57,394 bases of DNA from JBNARI01 sp049718765 (lineage in GTDB: Bacteria > Bacillota > Sulfobacillia > DUMF01), in the NCBI GenBank assembly GCA_049718765.1, contig JBNARI010000011.1, forward strand, positions 1 to 57,394, in the 5' to 3' direction. Both the position numbers and the translations under genes were made by a program. Each line of letters begins with the position of its first letter. The stretch's first letter is position 1. The notes under the pieces were generated by a model, which made no database searches, had not been told where the DNA came from, and was given only the letters and a program-made list of their open reading frames with translations. Shown piece by piece: positions 8,517-17,393 of the stretch.

Positions 8517-9698
8517 GTGAGGGAAGCAGTGATAGTCAGTGCAGTCAGGACTGCGATTGGCACTTTCCAGGGAACGTTGGCGAACGTGCCTGCAAGCGAG
8601 TTGGGAGCAGTGGTGATCAAAGAGGCGTTGCAACGGGCGAACGTGGAGGCCAAGCAGGTGGACGAAGTGATCATGGGCTGTGTGCTCCAGGCGGCACAGG
8701 GAATGAACGTGTCCCGACAGGCTGCAATAAAGGCTGGGCTGCCCGTGGAGGCACCTTGCTGGACGGTAAACAAAGTTTGCGGGAGTGGGCTTAAGGCTGT
8801 GGCGCTGGCGGCCCAGGCGGTGCTTGTGGGAGACGCGGAAATCGTGGTGGCGGGCGGCACTGAAAACATGGACTTGGCGCCCTACGCCTTAAACAAGGCG
8901 CGGTCAGGCTACCGCATGGGCCATGGCCAATTGCTGGACTTGATGATCTATGACGGTTTGTGGGATGTGTTCACTGACGTGCACATGGGCATGACTGCGG
9001 AAAACATTGCCGAAAGGTACAAGATAAGCAGGGAGGAACAGGACGAGTTTGCCGCCTGGAGCCAGCAGAAAGCTGAGAAGGCGATCAAGTCAGGGCGGTT
9101 CAAGGATGAGATTGTGCCGGTGGAGGTGCCCGGGAAGAAAAAGGGTGAGGTCATAAAATTCGAGCAGGACGAGCACCCGCGGTTCGGAACCACCAAGGAA
9201 GCCTTGGCAAACCTCAGGCCAGCCTTCAAGAAGGATGGCACCGTAACGGCGGGAAACGCCTCCGGCATCAACGACGGGGCTGCTGCAGTGGTTGTGATGT
9301 CATCCACCAAGGCCGAAGAGCTTGGGATCAAGCCAATGGCTACCATAGTGAGCTGGGCATCGGCCGGGGTTGAGCCTGCCTACATGGGCATGGGGCCAGT
9401 TCCAGCCACTCGCAAGGCGCTTGCTCGGGCAAACCTTACTTTGGAGGACATGGGCCTGGTTGAGGCCAACGAAGCCTTTGCGGTTCAGTGCCTTGCAGTG
9501 GGCAGGGAACTGGGCGTGGACATGGATAAGCTCAACGTGAACGGTGGGGCCATTGCCTTGGGTCACCCTATAGGTGCTTCGGGCGCGCGGATCCTGGTGA
9601 CCTTGATCCACGAGATGATCAAGAGGGATGAAAAGTACGGCCTGGCCACTCTTTGCATTGGAGGAGGTCAGGGGATTGCTATGGTGGTCAAGAGGTAG
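8517..9698 (+). CDS. Acetyl-CoA acetyltransferase (thiolase)
   Basis: The 393-residue enzyme interconverts two acetyl-CoA and acetoacetyl-CoA plus CoA. The acylated Cys is in NKVCGSGLKAV (near residue 88). The His in GHPIGASGAR and the terminal Cys in CIGGGQG complete the catalytic set. The length matches biosynthetic/degradative thiolases of the AtoB type. The open frame extends upstream into atoE, but GTG 8517 has the ribosome site GGGGGGG (8502-8508) and gives the family N-terminus REAVIVSAVRTAIG. It lies 38 bases after atoE in the same operon and is followed by a terminator. Confidence 0.95.
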   Translation: MREAVIVSAVRTAIGTFQGTLANVPASELGAVVIKEALQRANVEAKQVDEVIMGCVLQAAQGMNVSRQAAIKAGLPVEAPCWTVNKVCGSGLKAVALAAQAVLVGDAEIVVAGGTENMDLAPYALNKARSGYRMGHGQLLDLMIYDGLWDVFTDVHMGMTAENIAERYKISREEQDEFAAWSQQKAEKAIKSGRFKDEIVPVEVPGKKKGEVIKFEQDEHPRFGTTKEALANLRPAFKKDGTVTAGNASGINDGAAAVVVMSSTKAEELGIKPMATIVSWASAGVEPAYMGMGPVPATRKALARANLTLEDMGLVEANEAFAVQCLAVGRELGVDMDKLNVNGGAIALGHPIGASGARILVTLIHEMIKRDEKYGLATLCIGGGQGIAMVVKR

Positions 9699-9716
9699 TG
9701 GCATAAGATCCACAGA

Positions 9717-9750
9717 GGGGCTTGCTGGTTTGCCAGTAAGCCCCCTTCTT
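9717..9750 (+). terminator. Terminator of the atoE-thiolase operon
   Basis: The 12-bp stem GGGGCTTGCTGG (9717-9728) and CCAGTAAGCCCC (9733-9744), with one mismatch or wobble, closes a 4-base loop. A short T/C tail follows. Confidence 0.75.
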
Positions 9751-9835
9751 GGTTTCTGGCAGGGGGAGTTGGAAAATCATAAGATGGTTATAGTAAAATC
9801 TGGCCGTGGACTTTGATTGGGGAAGGGGGGCGTAG

Positions 9836-11230
9836 ATGAGCACGCACTGGAACAGGAAGAAGTGGTTGGCGGCTGGCTCCCTGCTGGTTGCCCTGTTGGC
9901 GTGGGCGATACGAGCAAGCTGCAATCCAGCCAAGTTTGCCGTAGTGGTGGACGGCGCAAGAGCTGCGGTGGTTGAGGCCCCAACCCTTGCCATGGCAAGG
10001 CAAATGGTGGATCGGGCGTGCAAGGATGTGGTTGAAGCTCGTTCTGAAGGCAAGAAAGAGCTGGTATTGCTTAGCAAGGTAAGCGTGGAGAGCCTCCCAG
10101 CGGATCAAGGGGGGTTGGGGGACAGGGCTGGTTGCAAGACAGCGGAAGCGCTAGCTCAGGCACTCTCAAGTTGCCTAAGGGTTGGCCTGAGTGCCTGGGT
10201 AATTACAGTTGACGGGAACCCGGTGGTTGCCCTAAACACTAAAGAGGAAGCTGAGCGGGTTGTGGAAAGGGTGCGTAACCTGTTGGGCTCAGGCGGCGCT
10301 CCGGGGTCGCTCAGGGAAGAGGTCAAGCTCACAGAGGTGCATTTCAAGCAGCGCGTGGAAGTCAGGCAAGATGTGGTGGAGCTGGAGAGGCTTCGGGACG
10401 AGGACAGTGCGGTGAGCATCCTGGTGAGGGGCACCGACAGAGTGATGGTTCACGTGGTGCAGAGAGGGCAAACCCTGTGGGAGATTGCGCGGAGGCATAA
10501 CATGACCATTGCTCAGCTCCAGGCCGCCAATCCCCAGGTGAGACCTGACCGGCTACAGCCTGGGCAGGAGATAAGCATTGTGACAACTCAGCCCCTTGTC
10601 ACCTGCGAGAGTCGTTCCCTTGTGACTTACGAAGTGTCCATACCCTTCTCTGTGCAGGTGGAAAGCGACCAGGACCAGTGGCCCTGGCAGGTTACAGTGA
10701 AGCAACGGGGTGTGCCGGGGCGCAAGAGGGTTACAGCAGAGGTGGTCACCGAAAACGGCCGAGAGGTGTCCAGGAGAGTGCTGGAGGAAGAAATCCTCTC
10801 TGAGCCTGTGACCCAAATCGAGGTGCGGGGAACCAAGCAGATTCCTGCCATGGGCTCGGGGAGTTTGGCTTGGCCTGTTCCAGGGAACATCAGCTCCCGC
10901 TATGGCTACCGCAGGTCGGGGTTCCACCACGGCGTGGACATAGCCTGCGACGTGGGCACGCCGGTGATTGCGGCCGATTCGGGAGTGGTGACGTTCTCAG
11001 GACGCAAAGCCTATTACGGGGAGATGATAATGATAGACCATGGAGGGGGTAAGATGGTGACCGTGTACGGTCACCTGTCTTCCAGGGCTGTCTCAGTAGG
11101 ACAGACCGTGCAAAAGGGGCAAGTGATCGGGTACTCGGGGATGACTGGACGCACCACTGGCCCCCACCTCCACTTCGAAGTTCGGGTGGACGGGGATACA
11201 GTGGACCCAATGCAGTTCTACAAAGAGTGA
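9836..11230 (+). CDS. Cell-wall peptidase with LysM, G5 and M23 domains
   Basis: The 464-residue secreted or membrane-anchored protein has an N-terminal hydrophobic segment (about residues 10-27). A LysM peptidoglycan-binding domain follows at about 204-250 (HVVQRGQTLWEIA). A G5 domain spans about 262-340. The C-terminal M23 zinc metallopeptidase domain starts near 350; its metal ligands are visible as HHGVDIACD, YGHLS and the HLHFE motif. M23 enzymes cleave peptide bridges of peptidoglycan, so roles in wall remodelling or in sporulation (SpoIIQ-like) are possible. The ATG has GGGGGG 7 bases upstream. The location immediately before the WalRK operon and a WalR-type box fits wall homeostasis. 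The open frame is intact and ends 27 bases before the box. Confidence 0.88.
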   Translation: MSTHWNRKKWLAAGSLLVALLAWAIRASCNPAKFAVVVDGARAAVVEAPTLAMARQMVDRACKDVVEARSEGKKELVLLSKVSVESLPADQGGLGDRAGCKTAEALAQALSSCLRVGLSAWVITVDGNPVVALNTKEEAERVVERVRNLLGSGGAPGSLREEVKLTEVHFKQRVEVRQDVVELERLRDEDSAVSILVRGTDRVMVHVVQRGQTLWEIARRHNMTIAQLQAANPQVRPDRLQPGQEISIVTTQPLVTCESRSLVTYEVSIPFSVQVESDQDQWPWQVTVKQRGVPGRKRVTAEVVTENGREVSRRVLEEEILSEPVTQIEVRGTKQIPAMGSGSLAWPVPGNISSRYGYRRSGFHHGVDIACDVGTPVIAADSGVVTFSGRKAYYGEMIMIDHGGGKMVTVYGHLSSRAVSVGQTVQKGQVIGYSGMTGRTTGPHLHFEVRVDGDTVDPMQFYKE

Positions 11231-11257
11231 ATTGCTGAATGTCCGAAGTGATGAAAA

Positions 11258-11285
11258 TGTTACCGCAATGTAATTTGAGTGTAAC
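11258..11285 (+). promoter_or_regulatory. Triple direct repeat, WalR/PhoB-type response regulator box
   Basis: Three hexamers lie in tandem with exactly five bases between them: TGTTAC (11258), TGTAAT (11269) and TGTAAC (11280). This equals the WalR consensus TGT(A/T)A(A/T/C)-N5-TGT(A/T)A(A/T/C) with one extra unit. OmpR/PhoB-family proteins bind such 11-bp repeats. Read on the other strand, it also resembles PhoP-type TTnACA repeats. A possible -10 (TATGTT) is at 11292. The next genes are walR-walK. Confidence 0.7.
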
Positions 11286-11361
11286 AGGGTGTATGTTAGA
11301 GTCAGTTTGACGAAAAAGTTGTGTTGCGAACCTTTCATGACCCCCTCTATTCACATAGACA

Positions 11362-11394
11362 CAGGTGCCTTCGCGGGCACCTGGCTTCTTTTTA
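11362..11394 (+). terminator. Strong Rho-independent terminator upstream of walR
   Basis: The perfect 8-bp stem CAGGTGCC (11362-11369) / GGCACCTG (11376-11383) has a 6-base loop and is followed by GCTTCTTTTT. It would end read-through from the M23 gene, or a short transcript starting at the box at 11258-11285. Confidence 0.85.
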
Positions 11395-11432
11395 TTGGCA
11401 CCTGCCTTGTTGGAACAGCTCCTTTCCAATTG

Positions 11433-11441
11433 TGATATTAT
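11433..11441 (+). promoter_or_regulatory. Probable promoter of the walR operon (extended -10)
   Basis: The sequence TGATATTAT resembles an extended -10. No good -35 lies 17 bases upstream. It sits between the terminator and the walR start, where the operon promoter is expected. Confidence 0.45.
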
Positions 11442-11527
11442 GTTAACGTCCTTCGTGAAAAACTGCAGGATAAACCCGGGTTGGGATCGAATCACCTTAT
11501 TTGAGACCTGACACGAGGTGGGACCTA

Positions 11528-12274
11528 ATGCCTAGAATCCTTGTGGTTGAGGACGAAAAGCCGATTGCCCAAATCATTGAGTTCAGGCTCAAACGCGAGG
11601 GCTTCGAGGTTCAAACTGTGGGCACTGGTGAGGAAGCAGTAGCGTCAGTACGCAAGTCGCCCCCGGACCTCATACTCCTCGACATCATGCTGCCTGGTCT
11701 TGATGGGTTTGCCGCGTGCAGGGAGATCCGCAGGTTCACGTCTGTGCCAATCATAATGGTTACAGCCAAAGAAGCTGAGGGCGACAAAATCCTGGGATTG
11801 GAGCTTGGCGCGGATGATTACGTTACCAAACCTTTCAGCCCAAGGGAGCTGATCGCGCGAGTGAAAGCTGTGCTGCGGCGCACCTCCATGAGCCGCAGCT
11901 CGGAATCTTGCAAGGCGCCGGAACCTGACAGGATAGAGATTGGGCCCTTTACGATTGACAACTGTACCTACGAGGCAATGAGAAACGGCCAAAAGCTCAC
12001 CCTCACCGTGAGGGAACTGGAGCTCCTCAAGTACCTGATGCTTCACCCTGGCAGGGTGTTCACCAGGGAACAGCTGCTTAAAGAGGTTTGGGGATACGAG
12101 TGCCCTGTGGACACGAGGACTGTTGACGTCACCATTCGCAGGCTGAGGGAAAAGATTGAGGACGATCCAGCTGCGCCCCAGTTCATCCAGACCAGGAGGG
12201 GAGTGGGCTACTTCTTTCAGCCTCCTGTGTCTGGTGACCAAGTGCGTGGAGGGCGTGAGGGAGAGGACGCTTGA
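11528..12274 (+). CDS. walR: WalR response regulator (OmpR/PhoB family)
   Basis: The 248-residue regulator has an N-terminal receiver domain with the phospho-acceptor Asp in LLDIMLPG and the conserved Lys in DYVTKPFS. The C-terminal winged-helix DNA-binding domain contains LTVRELELLKYL and the TVDVTIRRLREKIE recognition region. WalR is the essential regulator of autolysin and cell-wall genes in low-GC Gram-positives. The name rests on the operon, which continues with a WalK-type kinase, WalH and WalI. I use ATG 11528 with GAGGTGGGA upstream; an in-frame start 27 bases earlier lacks this. A WalR-type box 250 bases upstream suggests autoregulation or regulation of a neighbour. Confidence 0.92.
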   Translation: MPRILVVEDEKPIAQIIEFRLKREGFEVQTVGTGEEAVASVRKSPPDLILLDIMLPGLDGFAACREIRRFTSVPIIMVTAKEAEGDKILGLELGADDYVTKPFSPRELIARVKAVLRRTSMSRSSESCKAPEPDRIEIGPFTIDNCTYEAMRNGQKLTLTVRELELLKYLMLHPGRVFTREQLLKEVWGYECPVDTRTVDVTIRRLREKIEDDPAAPQFIQTRRGVGYFFQPPVSGDQVRGGREGEDA

Positions 12275-14001
12275 GGAACAGCATCCGCTGGCGGATCACC
12301 CTTATATACCTTCTGCTCATATTGCTCTCGATGGAACTGGTGGGGGCATTCCTGCTTCAGTCCCTGGAGAAATACTTTGTGTCCAGCTTCGTGTCAAGCC
12401 TGAATTCCAGGGCGCAGCTGGTGGCAGGGCTGTTGGAACGGTACATGTTGCCCCAACCGGACAAGGACAAGATCGACGCGTTCATTGCTGAGCTGAGCAG
12501 CCAGTCTGAGGCGGACATTGCTGTGCTGAGCGCTACTGGTGCATTCCTGACTGCTTCCGTAGAAGACCCCGAAGGGTTCAGGAACACCTTGAGTCAGTCA
12601 GATGCAGCCATTGCCATTGCTGGAGGCAGCACTCATGCCTTTCGGGCGGACCCGGTTAGCGGAAAACGCGCTCTGCACGTGGTGAGCCCCATCAAGTCCC
12701 AGGGCAAAGTGGTGGGGGCAGTATACATGGTTGCTTCCATGGAGGGCACGTACCGGGTGATCGGGGACGTGAGGATGATTCTGCTATACGGCACCGCCCT
12801 TGCCCTTGGGGTTGCGGCTGCCTTGGGCTACGTGCTTGCCCGCACCATGGTTGAACCCATAGAGCAGCTCACTGCAGGTGCGCGAGCCATGGCGGCTGGC
12901 AACTTCGGCTACAGGATCCAGGTGAACGCCCGTGACGAGATTGGCGAGCTGGGCAACGTATTCAACATGATGGCTGCCAGGCTGAGCAAAACCCTTGAGG
13001 ATATATCCAATGAGAAAGCCAAGCTCGAGGCCATACTCAGCAATATGGCTGACGGCGTGATTGCAGTGGACGCCGATGGCCGGGTGATCACCGTGAACGA
13101 TACTGCCAAGCTTTTGCTGGGAGGTAACCCCCCAGAGACTGTGCTGTCTGGAGAGATTTTGTCCAGGGTACAAAGGGAAAGGAGCGTGGAGTCCAGGCAG
13201 CTCAAGGTGGGGGACAGGTCAATCCGGGCTGTATACGCGCCTTTCATGAGGGGCTCGGGCGAACCCGCTGGCAGCGTTGTGGTGTTGCAGGACACCACTG
13301 AGCAGGTAAGACTGGACGAGATGCGCCGGGACTTCGTGGCAAACGTTTCCCACGAGTTCAAGACACCTCTCACCACAATAAAGAGCTACGTGGAAACTAT
13401 CCTCGACGGGGAGCTGGACAGCCCCGAAAGCCAACGGAAGTTCCTTGAGACCGTGCTGGCAGAAACTGACAGGCTGGCTAAGTTGGTGAGGGAACTGCTG
13501 GAACTGTCAAGGCTGGATTCAGGGCAGGTGCAGTGGAAGAAGGAGCCGTTGGACATGGTTGAGCTAGCCAGGCAGATTGCAGAGCGCTTGGCCCCGCAAA
13601 TCAAAGCTAAGGGGCTAAACCTCACTATCGACGGGGAGGCGGCGCCAAGGGCGATTGGGGACGGGGACGGCATTTCCAGGGTGCTGAGCAACTTGCTGTC
13701 GAACGCGATTGCCTTTACCCCAGAGGGGGGTAAGATTGCTGTGCGCGTGCGCCCCTATGAAGGTGGCAGGATGGTGCTTACCGAGGTTGAGGACACTGGG
13801 ATCGGCATTCCCCAGGAATGCCTACCTAGGATGTTCGAGCGTTTTTACAGGGTGGACAAGGGCAGGTCCAGGGCAATGGGGGGAACCGGTCTGGGCCTGG
13901 CAATTTCCAAGCAGATAGTTGAGGGACACGGAGGCCGCATATGGATAGAAAGCGCGCTGGGCGTGGGTACCAAGGTATCCTTCGTATTGCCCGCTTCTTG
14001 A
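12271..14001 (+). CDS. walK: WalK sensor histidine kinase
   Basis: The 576-residue membrane kinase has transmembrane segment 1 near residues 10-31, an extracytoplasmic domain, transmembrane segment 2 near 168-192, and a HAMP domain next to it. A PAS domain (about 250-345), HisKA with NVSHEFKTPL (His near 361) and HATPase_c ending GTGLGLAISKQIVEGHGG follow. This layout is that of WalK (YycG), which senses wall status and phosphorylates WalR. Its TTG start overlaps the walR stop codon (TTGA), so translation is coupled. The last 61 bases overlap the walH start. Confidence 0.92.
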   Translation: MRNSIRWRITLIYLLLILLSMELVGAFLLQSLEKYFVSSFVSSLNSRAQLVAGLLERYMLPQPDKDKIDAFIAELSSQSEADIAVLSATGAFLTASVEDPEGFRNTLSQSDAAIAIAGGSTHAFRADPVSGKRALHVVSPIKSQGKVVGAVYMVASMEGTYRVIGDVRMILLYGTALALGVAAALGYVLARTMVEPIEQLTAGARAMAAGNFGYRIQVNARDEIGELGNVFNMMAARLSKTLEDISNEKAKLEAILSNMADGVIAVDADGRVITVNDTAKLLLGGNPPETVLSGEILSRVQRERSVESRQLKVGDRSIRAVYAPFMRGSGEPAGSVVVLQDTTEQVRLDEMRRDFVANVSHEFKTPLTTIKSYVETILDGELDSPESQRKFLETVLAETDRLAKLVRELLELSRLDSGQVQWKKEPLDMVELARQIAERLAPQIKAKGLNLTIDGEAAPRAIGDGDGISRVLSNLLSNAIAFTPEGGKIAVRVRPYEGGRMVLTEVEDTGIGIPQECLPRMFERFYRVDKGRSRAMGGTGLGLAISKQIVEGHGGRIWIESALGVGTKVSFVLPAS

Positions 14002-15254
14002 AGTCCGACAGCTTCCAGGGAGGGTTGCTGACGGCGCTGGTTGTAGCAAGCCTGGCGCTGAGCGCCGTCGTTTGGTATGGATCTTCCCTTCCGTTGGCGA
14101 GGCCTTCCCAAGATACTGTGCCCGCGAAGTTCCCCCGCAACCCTGGGGACTGGAGGCAATTGGTTACGCCTGCGCGCGGAGTGATTCATTTGTCCGCAAG
14201 GGAGCACTACGTGGTGTTGCCAGGCAACCCAGTGCTTGCCGACGTGTGGGCTCGCGGCGACCTAATTGGCCAAATGTCCGGGCTGTTGGCAGGAGGGCAC
14301 CAGGAGGTTCGTCCAGAGTCCTTGGCCTTCGAGGGGCCCGGGGTTACCCTGGAGTTCGCCATGCCCATAAACCCCGAGGAGTATGGGCTCAAAGTATCTG
14401 GCCTTAGGGTGGAACAGCTCACCCTTTTGGGGGGCAAGAGCCCTGCGGCGCTGGCCAAGAGCTACCCTGGAGGGACCTGGGTGAAGCTGCCTCTCAAGGA
14501 ACTGCCTCAGTTGGTTGGGGCAGCTTTGGGCAAGTTTGACCCTCGCAGCGGTTTGCGGGCGGTGGAACTTCCTGCAAGGCTCAACGGAACGGTGGTGGAA
14601 AGGGGCGTGTTCGTGCCCGAGGAAATCACAATGACTGAATACGCTGGGGAGTACGACCTCCAAGGTAACGAAGCGCTGGCGGCTTTCTTCATGGATTCAG
14701 CCATGCTCAGGCGGGTGATGGAGAGGGACGGGGCGCTGATTTTCACCGACGGGCAGCGTGGCCTGAGGATATACCCTTCGGGCGAAATCGAGTTCACTTG
14801 GCCAGAAGCCGCCGAGGCGCAGCCCGGGCAGGACCTGCGCCGGACCATGGAAGAAGCGGTGAACTTCGTAGAGGCACATGGGGGGCTGCCTGCTCAGGCT
14901 CGGTTCAAGAGGGTGGACCTTTCCCACACAGAGATTTGTTATTTCGTGGGCGGGTACCCGGTGCTCCGGCCTGGCGCCAGCCTAACGCTGGACCTGAGCA
15001 AATACGGCGTGAGGCGCTACTTCAGGGCGGTGAGGAAGGCCTCCCGGGTGTTGAACCAGCGCCAGTTTGAGGTGAGCGCCAGGGAAGCTGTGAGCGCAGG
15101 GGTGGGCGCGGTGGGCAAGCAAGTAACGGTGAAGTACGTCTATCCCTGCTACCTCGACACTGGCACCAGCCTCAGGCCGTGCTGGGCTGTGGAGTTCCGC
15201 GAGGGTGGTGTGGCGGTGGTGGATGCTTTCACGGGCCAGGTGAACTTGCTGTGA
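13941..15254 (+). CDS. walH: WalH (YycH), accessory regulator of WalK
   Basis: The 437-residue protein has one N-terminal membrane anchor (about residues 28-47) and a long extracytoplasmic part. This is the layout of YycH, which in Bacillus acts with YycI to restrain WalK. Sequence conservation in this family is low, so the assignment relies on position after walK, size, topology and the following walI. The ATG at 13941 lies inside the end of walK but has a good ribosome site (CGGAGG). The end overlaps the walI start as GTGA. Confidence 0.75.
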   Translation: MDRKRAGRGYQGILRIARFLKSDSFQGGLLTALVVASLALSAVVWYGSSLPLARPSQDTVPAKFPRNPGDWRQLVTPARGVIHLSAREHYVVLPGNPVLADVWARGDLIGQMSGLLAGGHQEVRPESLAFEGPGVTLEFAMPINPEEYGLKVSGLRVEQLTLLGGKSPAALAKSYPGGTWVKLPLKELPQLVGAALGKFDPRSGLRAVELPARLNGTVVERGVFVPEEITMTEYAGEYDLQGNEALAAFFMDSAMLRRVMERDGALIFTDGQRGLRIYPSGEIEFTWPEAAEAQPGQDLRRTMEEAVNFVEAHGGLPAQARFKRVDLSHTEICYFVGGYPVLRPGASLTLDLSKYGVRRYFRAVRKASRVLNQRQFEVSAREAVSAGVGAVGKQVTVKYVYPCYLDTGTSLRPCWAVEFREGGVAVVDAFTGQVNLL

Positions 15255-16237
15255 ACTGGGGCAAGGCCAGGGCAATCCTGATCGTGGCGTTCTTATGCCT
15301 TGACCTGTTCTTGGGCGTGAGGGCGTGGGCAATCCTCCGGGCTCAGCTGGGTGGCCAAAACCCTGCTGGTGAGCTTAGTTTTGCCATAGAGCAGCTCCGG
15401 GAACTGGGAGTGCAGGTTTCTTGTGAACCACCGGTGCAAGGCAAACCCTCACCTTTCGTTATGGTGAGGCCGCTCTTCCAGGACCCGGATTCCGCTGCGC
15501 GCGCCTTCCTTGGCCCGGACCTAACTGACGTGTCACCGTTTGCCCTTGGGTCTGCTACTGTGTACAGGAAGGGCCCGGTGACCATGAGTGTGGAGAAGGG
15601 GAGCATCATTGAGTACCTGGACAGGGGGGTGCGCCCTGGAGAGCCCACGGCCCCCCGGCGGGCGGTTGAAGCGCTGGTGCAATTCCTCTCGGGGAAAGGG
15701 GTGCAGCTCGAGCCCAACAATTGTGTGGTGTCAAGGCAGCAAGAACTTGTTATAGTTATTGCGGAACAACGCATAAACGGCCTTCCATTTTTCGGATGTC
15801 AGGTGTATGGGGAAGTGAGCGGCCAGCGGGTAAGGCGCCTGAGGCTGCGCTGGCTGGCGGTGGAGGGTCCAAGCGGGTACCGCAAGGCGCTGGTGCCAGT
15901 TGGGGAAGTGCTCAAGAGGGCTGGCCGGGAGATCGCCAGAAGGCAAGGCCGGGACACCATCGTTTCTGTGGAGCAGGGGTACTTCACAGAAATATACGAC
16001 GCCAGCCAGTGGGAAGCTGTGCCCGCGTGGAGGGTGAGGACTGGCGCCGGCCTGGACCTGATCTTGAACGGTTATACGGGAGAACTGGAGTGGGTTGGGG
16101 AGCAAAGTCAGCATGTGATTGGAGCGGATTCAATTGAAATTCGTAATAAACGGGGAGAAGCTCCTGCGGGGCAGGGTGAAAGTCAGCGGGTCCAAGAACG
16201 CCTCTGTTGCCATATTGCCCGCGGCGCTGGTTGCTGA
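15251..16237 (+). CDS. walI: WalI (YycI), accessory regulator of WalK
   Basis: The protein of about 328 residues begins NWGKARAILIVAFLCLDLFLG, a short cytoplasmic tail and membrane anchor typical of YycI. An extracytoplasmic domain follows. The start is GTG 15251, overlapping the walH stop. The family is usually about 250-280 residues, and here the C-terminus runs about 35 residues into the murA frame (104 bases of overlap from the preferred murA start). The residues after VIGADSIEI look like out-of-frame murA sequence. Either the overlap is real or the stop codon was lost by a frameshift. Confidence 0.72.
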   Translation: MNWGKARAILIVAFLCLDLFLGVRAWAILRAQLGGQNPAGELSFAIEQLRELGVQVSCEPPVQGKPSPFVMVRPLFQDPDSAARAFLGPDLTDVSPFALGSATVYRKGPVTMSVEKGSIIEYLDRGVRPGEPTAPRRAVEALVQFLSGKGVQLEPNNCVVSRQQELVIVIAEQRINGLPFFGCQVYGEVSGQRVRRLRLRWLAVEGPSGYRKALVPVGEVLKRAGREIARRQGRDTIVSVEQGYFTEIYDASQWEAVPAWRVRTGAGLDLILNGYTGELEWVGEQSQHVIGADSIEIRNKRGEAPAGQGESQRVQERLCCHIARGAGC

Positions 16238-17384
16238 CTCCCCCAGCGTGATAGACAACCTGCCCCAAATAGGAGATGTGAAGATTTTCTGTGAGATCCT
16301 CACGGACCTGGGCGCAAAGGTGGAGGCGTTGGGCCAAGGGTCAGTGAGGGTGGACCCGGGCGCACTGGACACGTGGTGTGCCCCTTACGAGCTGGTGAAG
16401 CGACTGAGGGCTTCTTACTACCTTGTGGGGGCGCTTCTAGCCAAGTTCGGAAAGGCTGAGGTTGCGCTGCCCGGGGGTTGCGACATCGGCATCAGGCCTG
16501 TGGACCAGCATATCAAGGGCTTGCGAGCCCTTGGCGCTGACGTGACCATGGAGCACGGCATTATCAAGGCGGAAGCGAGCAAGCTGCGCGGGGCGCAGAT
16601 TTACCTGGACGTTACTAGCGTTGGCGCCACCATAAACATAATGCTTGCTGCTACAGTTGCTGAAGGAGTCACCGTTATTGAGAATGCGGCAAAGGAACCC
16701 CACATAGTGGACCTGGCCAACTACCTGAACGCCATGGGCGCAAGGATCCAGGGGGCGGGCACAGACGTGATCAAAATTCGGGGTGTGCCTAGCCTCACCG
16801 GGGCCAGCCATTCGGTGATACCCGACGACATTGAGGCTGGCACCTACATGCTTGCGGCCATTGCCACCAGAGGGGAGCTCACCATAACCAACGTCATCCC
16901 CAAACACCTGGAGTCGGTTGCTGCAAAGCTAAGGGAAGTGGGGGCAACTGTGGAAATGAACGGGGATCAGGTGCACGTGGTGGGGCCAGAACGGCCGAAG
17001 GCGGCCAACGTAAAGACGCTGCCCTACCCGGGCTTCCCCACGGATCTGCAGCAGCCCTACGTGGCCACCATGGCCAGGGCAGATGGCATAGCGGTGGTAC
17101 AGGAGACCATTTACGACAACCGCTTCGGCTATGCCAACGAACTGGTGAGGATGGGGGCCAACATCAGGGTGGACGGACGCACTGCCATTGTGGAGGGCGT
17201 TGAACGGCTATACGGTGCGCCCGTGAGGGCAGGCGACCTTCGGGGTGGCGCTGCTCTGGTCATCGCGGGGCTTTCAGCGAAGGGCGTAACCGAAGTGTAC
17301 GGAGTGGAGCACATAGACAGAGGTTACGAGCGCATGGAAGAGAAACTGTGCTGGGCTGGCGCAGACATTCGCAGGGTTGAGTGA
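16134..17384 (+). CDS. murA: UDP-N-acetylglucosamine 1-carboxyvinyltransferase
   Basis: The enzyme of about 416 residues transfers enolpyruvate from PEP to UDP-GlcNAc, the first committed step of peptidoglycan synthesis in the cytoplasm. The N-terminus KFVINGEKLLRGRVKVSGSK is the family's substrate loop. The catalytic Cys is in LPGGCDIGIRP (near residue 115), the target of fosfomycin in sensitive enzymes. I chose TTG 16134 with GGAGCGG upstream; an in-frame TTG at 16119 is also possible. Placement directly after walI couples wall synthesis to the WalRK operon; walJ and htrA, usual neighbours in Bacilli, are absent. Confidence 0.95.
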   Translation: MKFVINGEKLLRGRVKVSGSKNASVAILPAALVADSPSVIDNLPQIGDVKIFCEILTDLGAKVEALGQGSVRVDPGALDTWCAPYELVKRLRASYYLVGALLAKFGKAEVALPGGCDIGIRPVDQHIKGLRALGADVTMEHGIIKAEASKLRGAQIYLDVTSVGATINIMLAATVAEGVTVIENAAKEPHIVDLANYLNAMGARIQGAGTDVIKIRGVPSLTGASHSVIPDDIEAGTYMLAAIATRGELTITNVIPKHLESVAAKLREVGATVEMNGDQVHVVGPERPKAANVKTLPYPGFPTDLQQPYVATMARADGIAVVQETIYDNRFGYANELVRMGANIRVDGRTAIVEGVERLYGAPVRAGDLRGGAALVIAGLSAKGVTEVYGVEHIDRGYERMEEKLCWAGADIRRVE

Positions 17385-17393
17385 GCTTCCAAG

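Noticed and set aside
11395..11411. Sigma-54-like sequence TGGCAC-N5-TTGTT upstream of walR
   Set aside because: The invariant GC of the -12 element is GT here, no activator gene is nearby, and walR operons normally use the vegetative sigma factor.
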